A stretch of 64,000 nucleotides of DNA from Piscicola geometra (lineage: Eukaryota; Annelida; Clitellata; Hirudinida; Piscicolidae), in the NCBI GenBank assembly GCA_943735955.1, contig OX030968.1, forward strand, positions 118,501 through 182,500, given 5' to 3'. How positions within the stretch are numbered: the first letter of the stretch is position 1; each line of letters opens with the position of its first letter. The notes below the pieces were generated by a model. The model ran no database searches and was not told the origin of the DNA. It worked only from the letters and a program-made list of their open reading frames with translations. The translations under genes were made by a program, and so were the position numbers. Positions 63,973 to 64,000 of this stretch are shown here, one piece after another.

Positions 63973-64000
63973 TGTCTCATGATTGAACGAAAGATTTTTT
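63971..64000 (+). repeat. 168-bp spacer element, partial at window end
   Basis: The sequence after the 18S fragment again begins TTTGTCTCATGATTG and continues AACGAAAGATTTTTT, matching the start of 44074-44242. The window cuts it off. This shows that the 18S/spacer junction of unit 1 is repeated in unit 2. Confidence 0.85.

Overview
The window is eukaryotic non-coding repeat DNA. It holds two copies of an rDNA-derived composite unit in which very long minisatellite arrays alternate with about 1 to 1.4 kb of ribosomal spacer and broken 18S rRNA sequence. I find no protein-coding gene, tRNA, CRISPR array or complete rRNA gene. The retained 18S pieces have the conserved eukaryotic SSU sequence, starting TACCTGGTTGATCCTGCCAG and running to the AAATT before the usual ACCC. 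They look metazoan, probably invertebrate, but I cannot name the taxon from them.

Layout. Positions 1-43122 are one minisatellite array, cut by the left window edge, built from a 9-bp monomer GRTGAAGAC (mostly GATGAAGAC or GGTGAAGAC), all in one orientation. Next come a short unique spacer (43123-43328), a 168-bp spacer element (43329-43496), a hairpin-rich 319-bp segment placed like a promoter/5' external transcribed spacer (43497-43815) and a 260-bp 18S 5' fragment with a large internal deletion (43816-44075). A second copy of the 168-bp element (44074-44242), 179 bp without recognisable content, and a 67-bp fragment from the middle of 18S (44422-44488) follow. This last fragment abuts the second array (44489-63018, about 18.5 kb). 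The spacer, 168-bp element, ETS-like segment and 18S 5' fragment then recur at 63019-63972, about 99% identical, and the window ends inside another 168-bp element. The two array-to-spacer junctions are 19,896 bp apart.

Array structure. Monomers form higher-order repeats (HORs) of a few hundred to about 3,000 bp. They are punctuated by 13-bp steps, a monomer plus 4 bp (GAAC or, less often, GATC), which shift the 9-bp phase. Each array carries private variants (array 1 TGTGGAGAG, array 2 TGTGGAGAC), showing homogenisation within arrays. The monomer lacks TTA, CTA and TCA, so all three minus-strand frames stay open for tens of kilobases; the resulting giant ORFs are compositional artefacts.

Interpretation (inference). 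The order array, spacer, ETS, 18S 5' end is that of the 3' part of a ribosomal intergenic spacer running into 18S. I read the locus as degenerate rDNA units that lost most of the 18S-28S sequence and were amplified as an rDNA-spacer macrosatellite. The deleted 18S pieces cannot make a working rRNA, but the spacer and ETS-like part is well conserved between copies and could still be transcribed.
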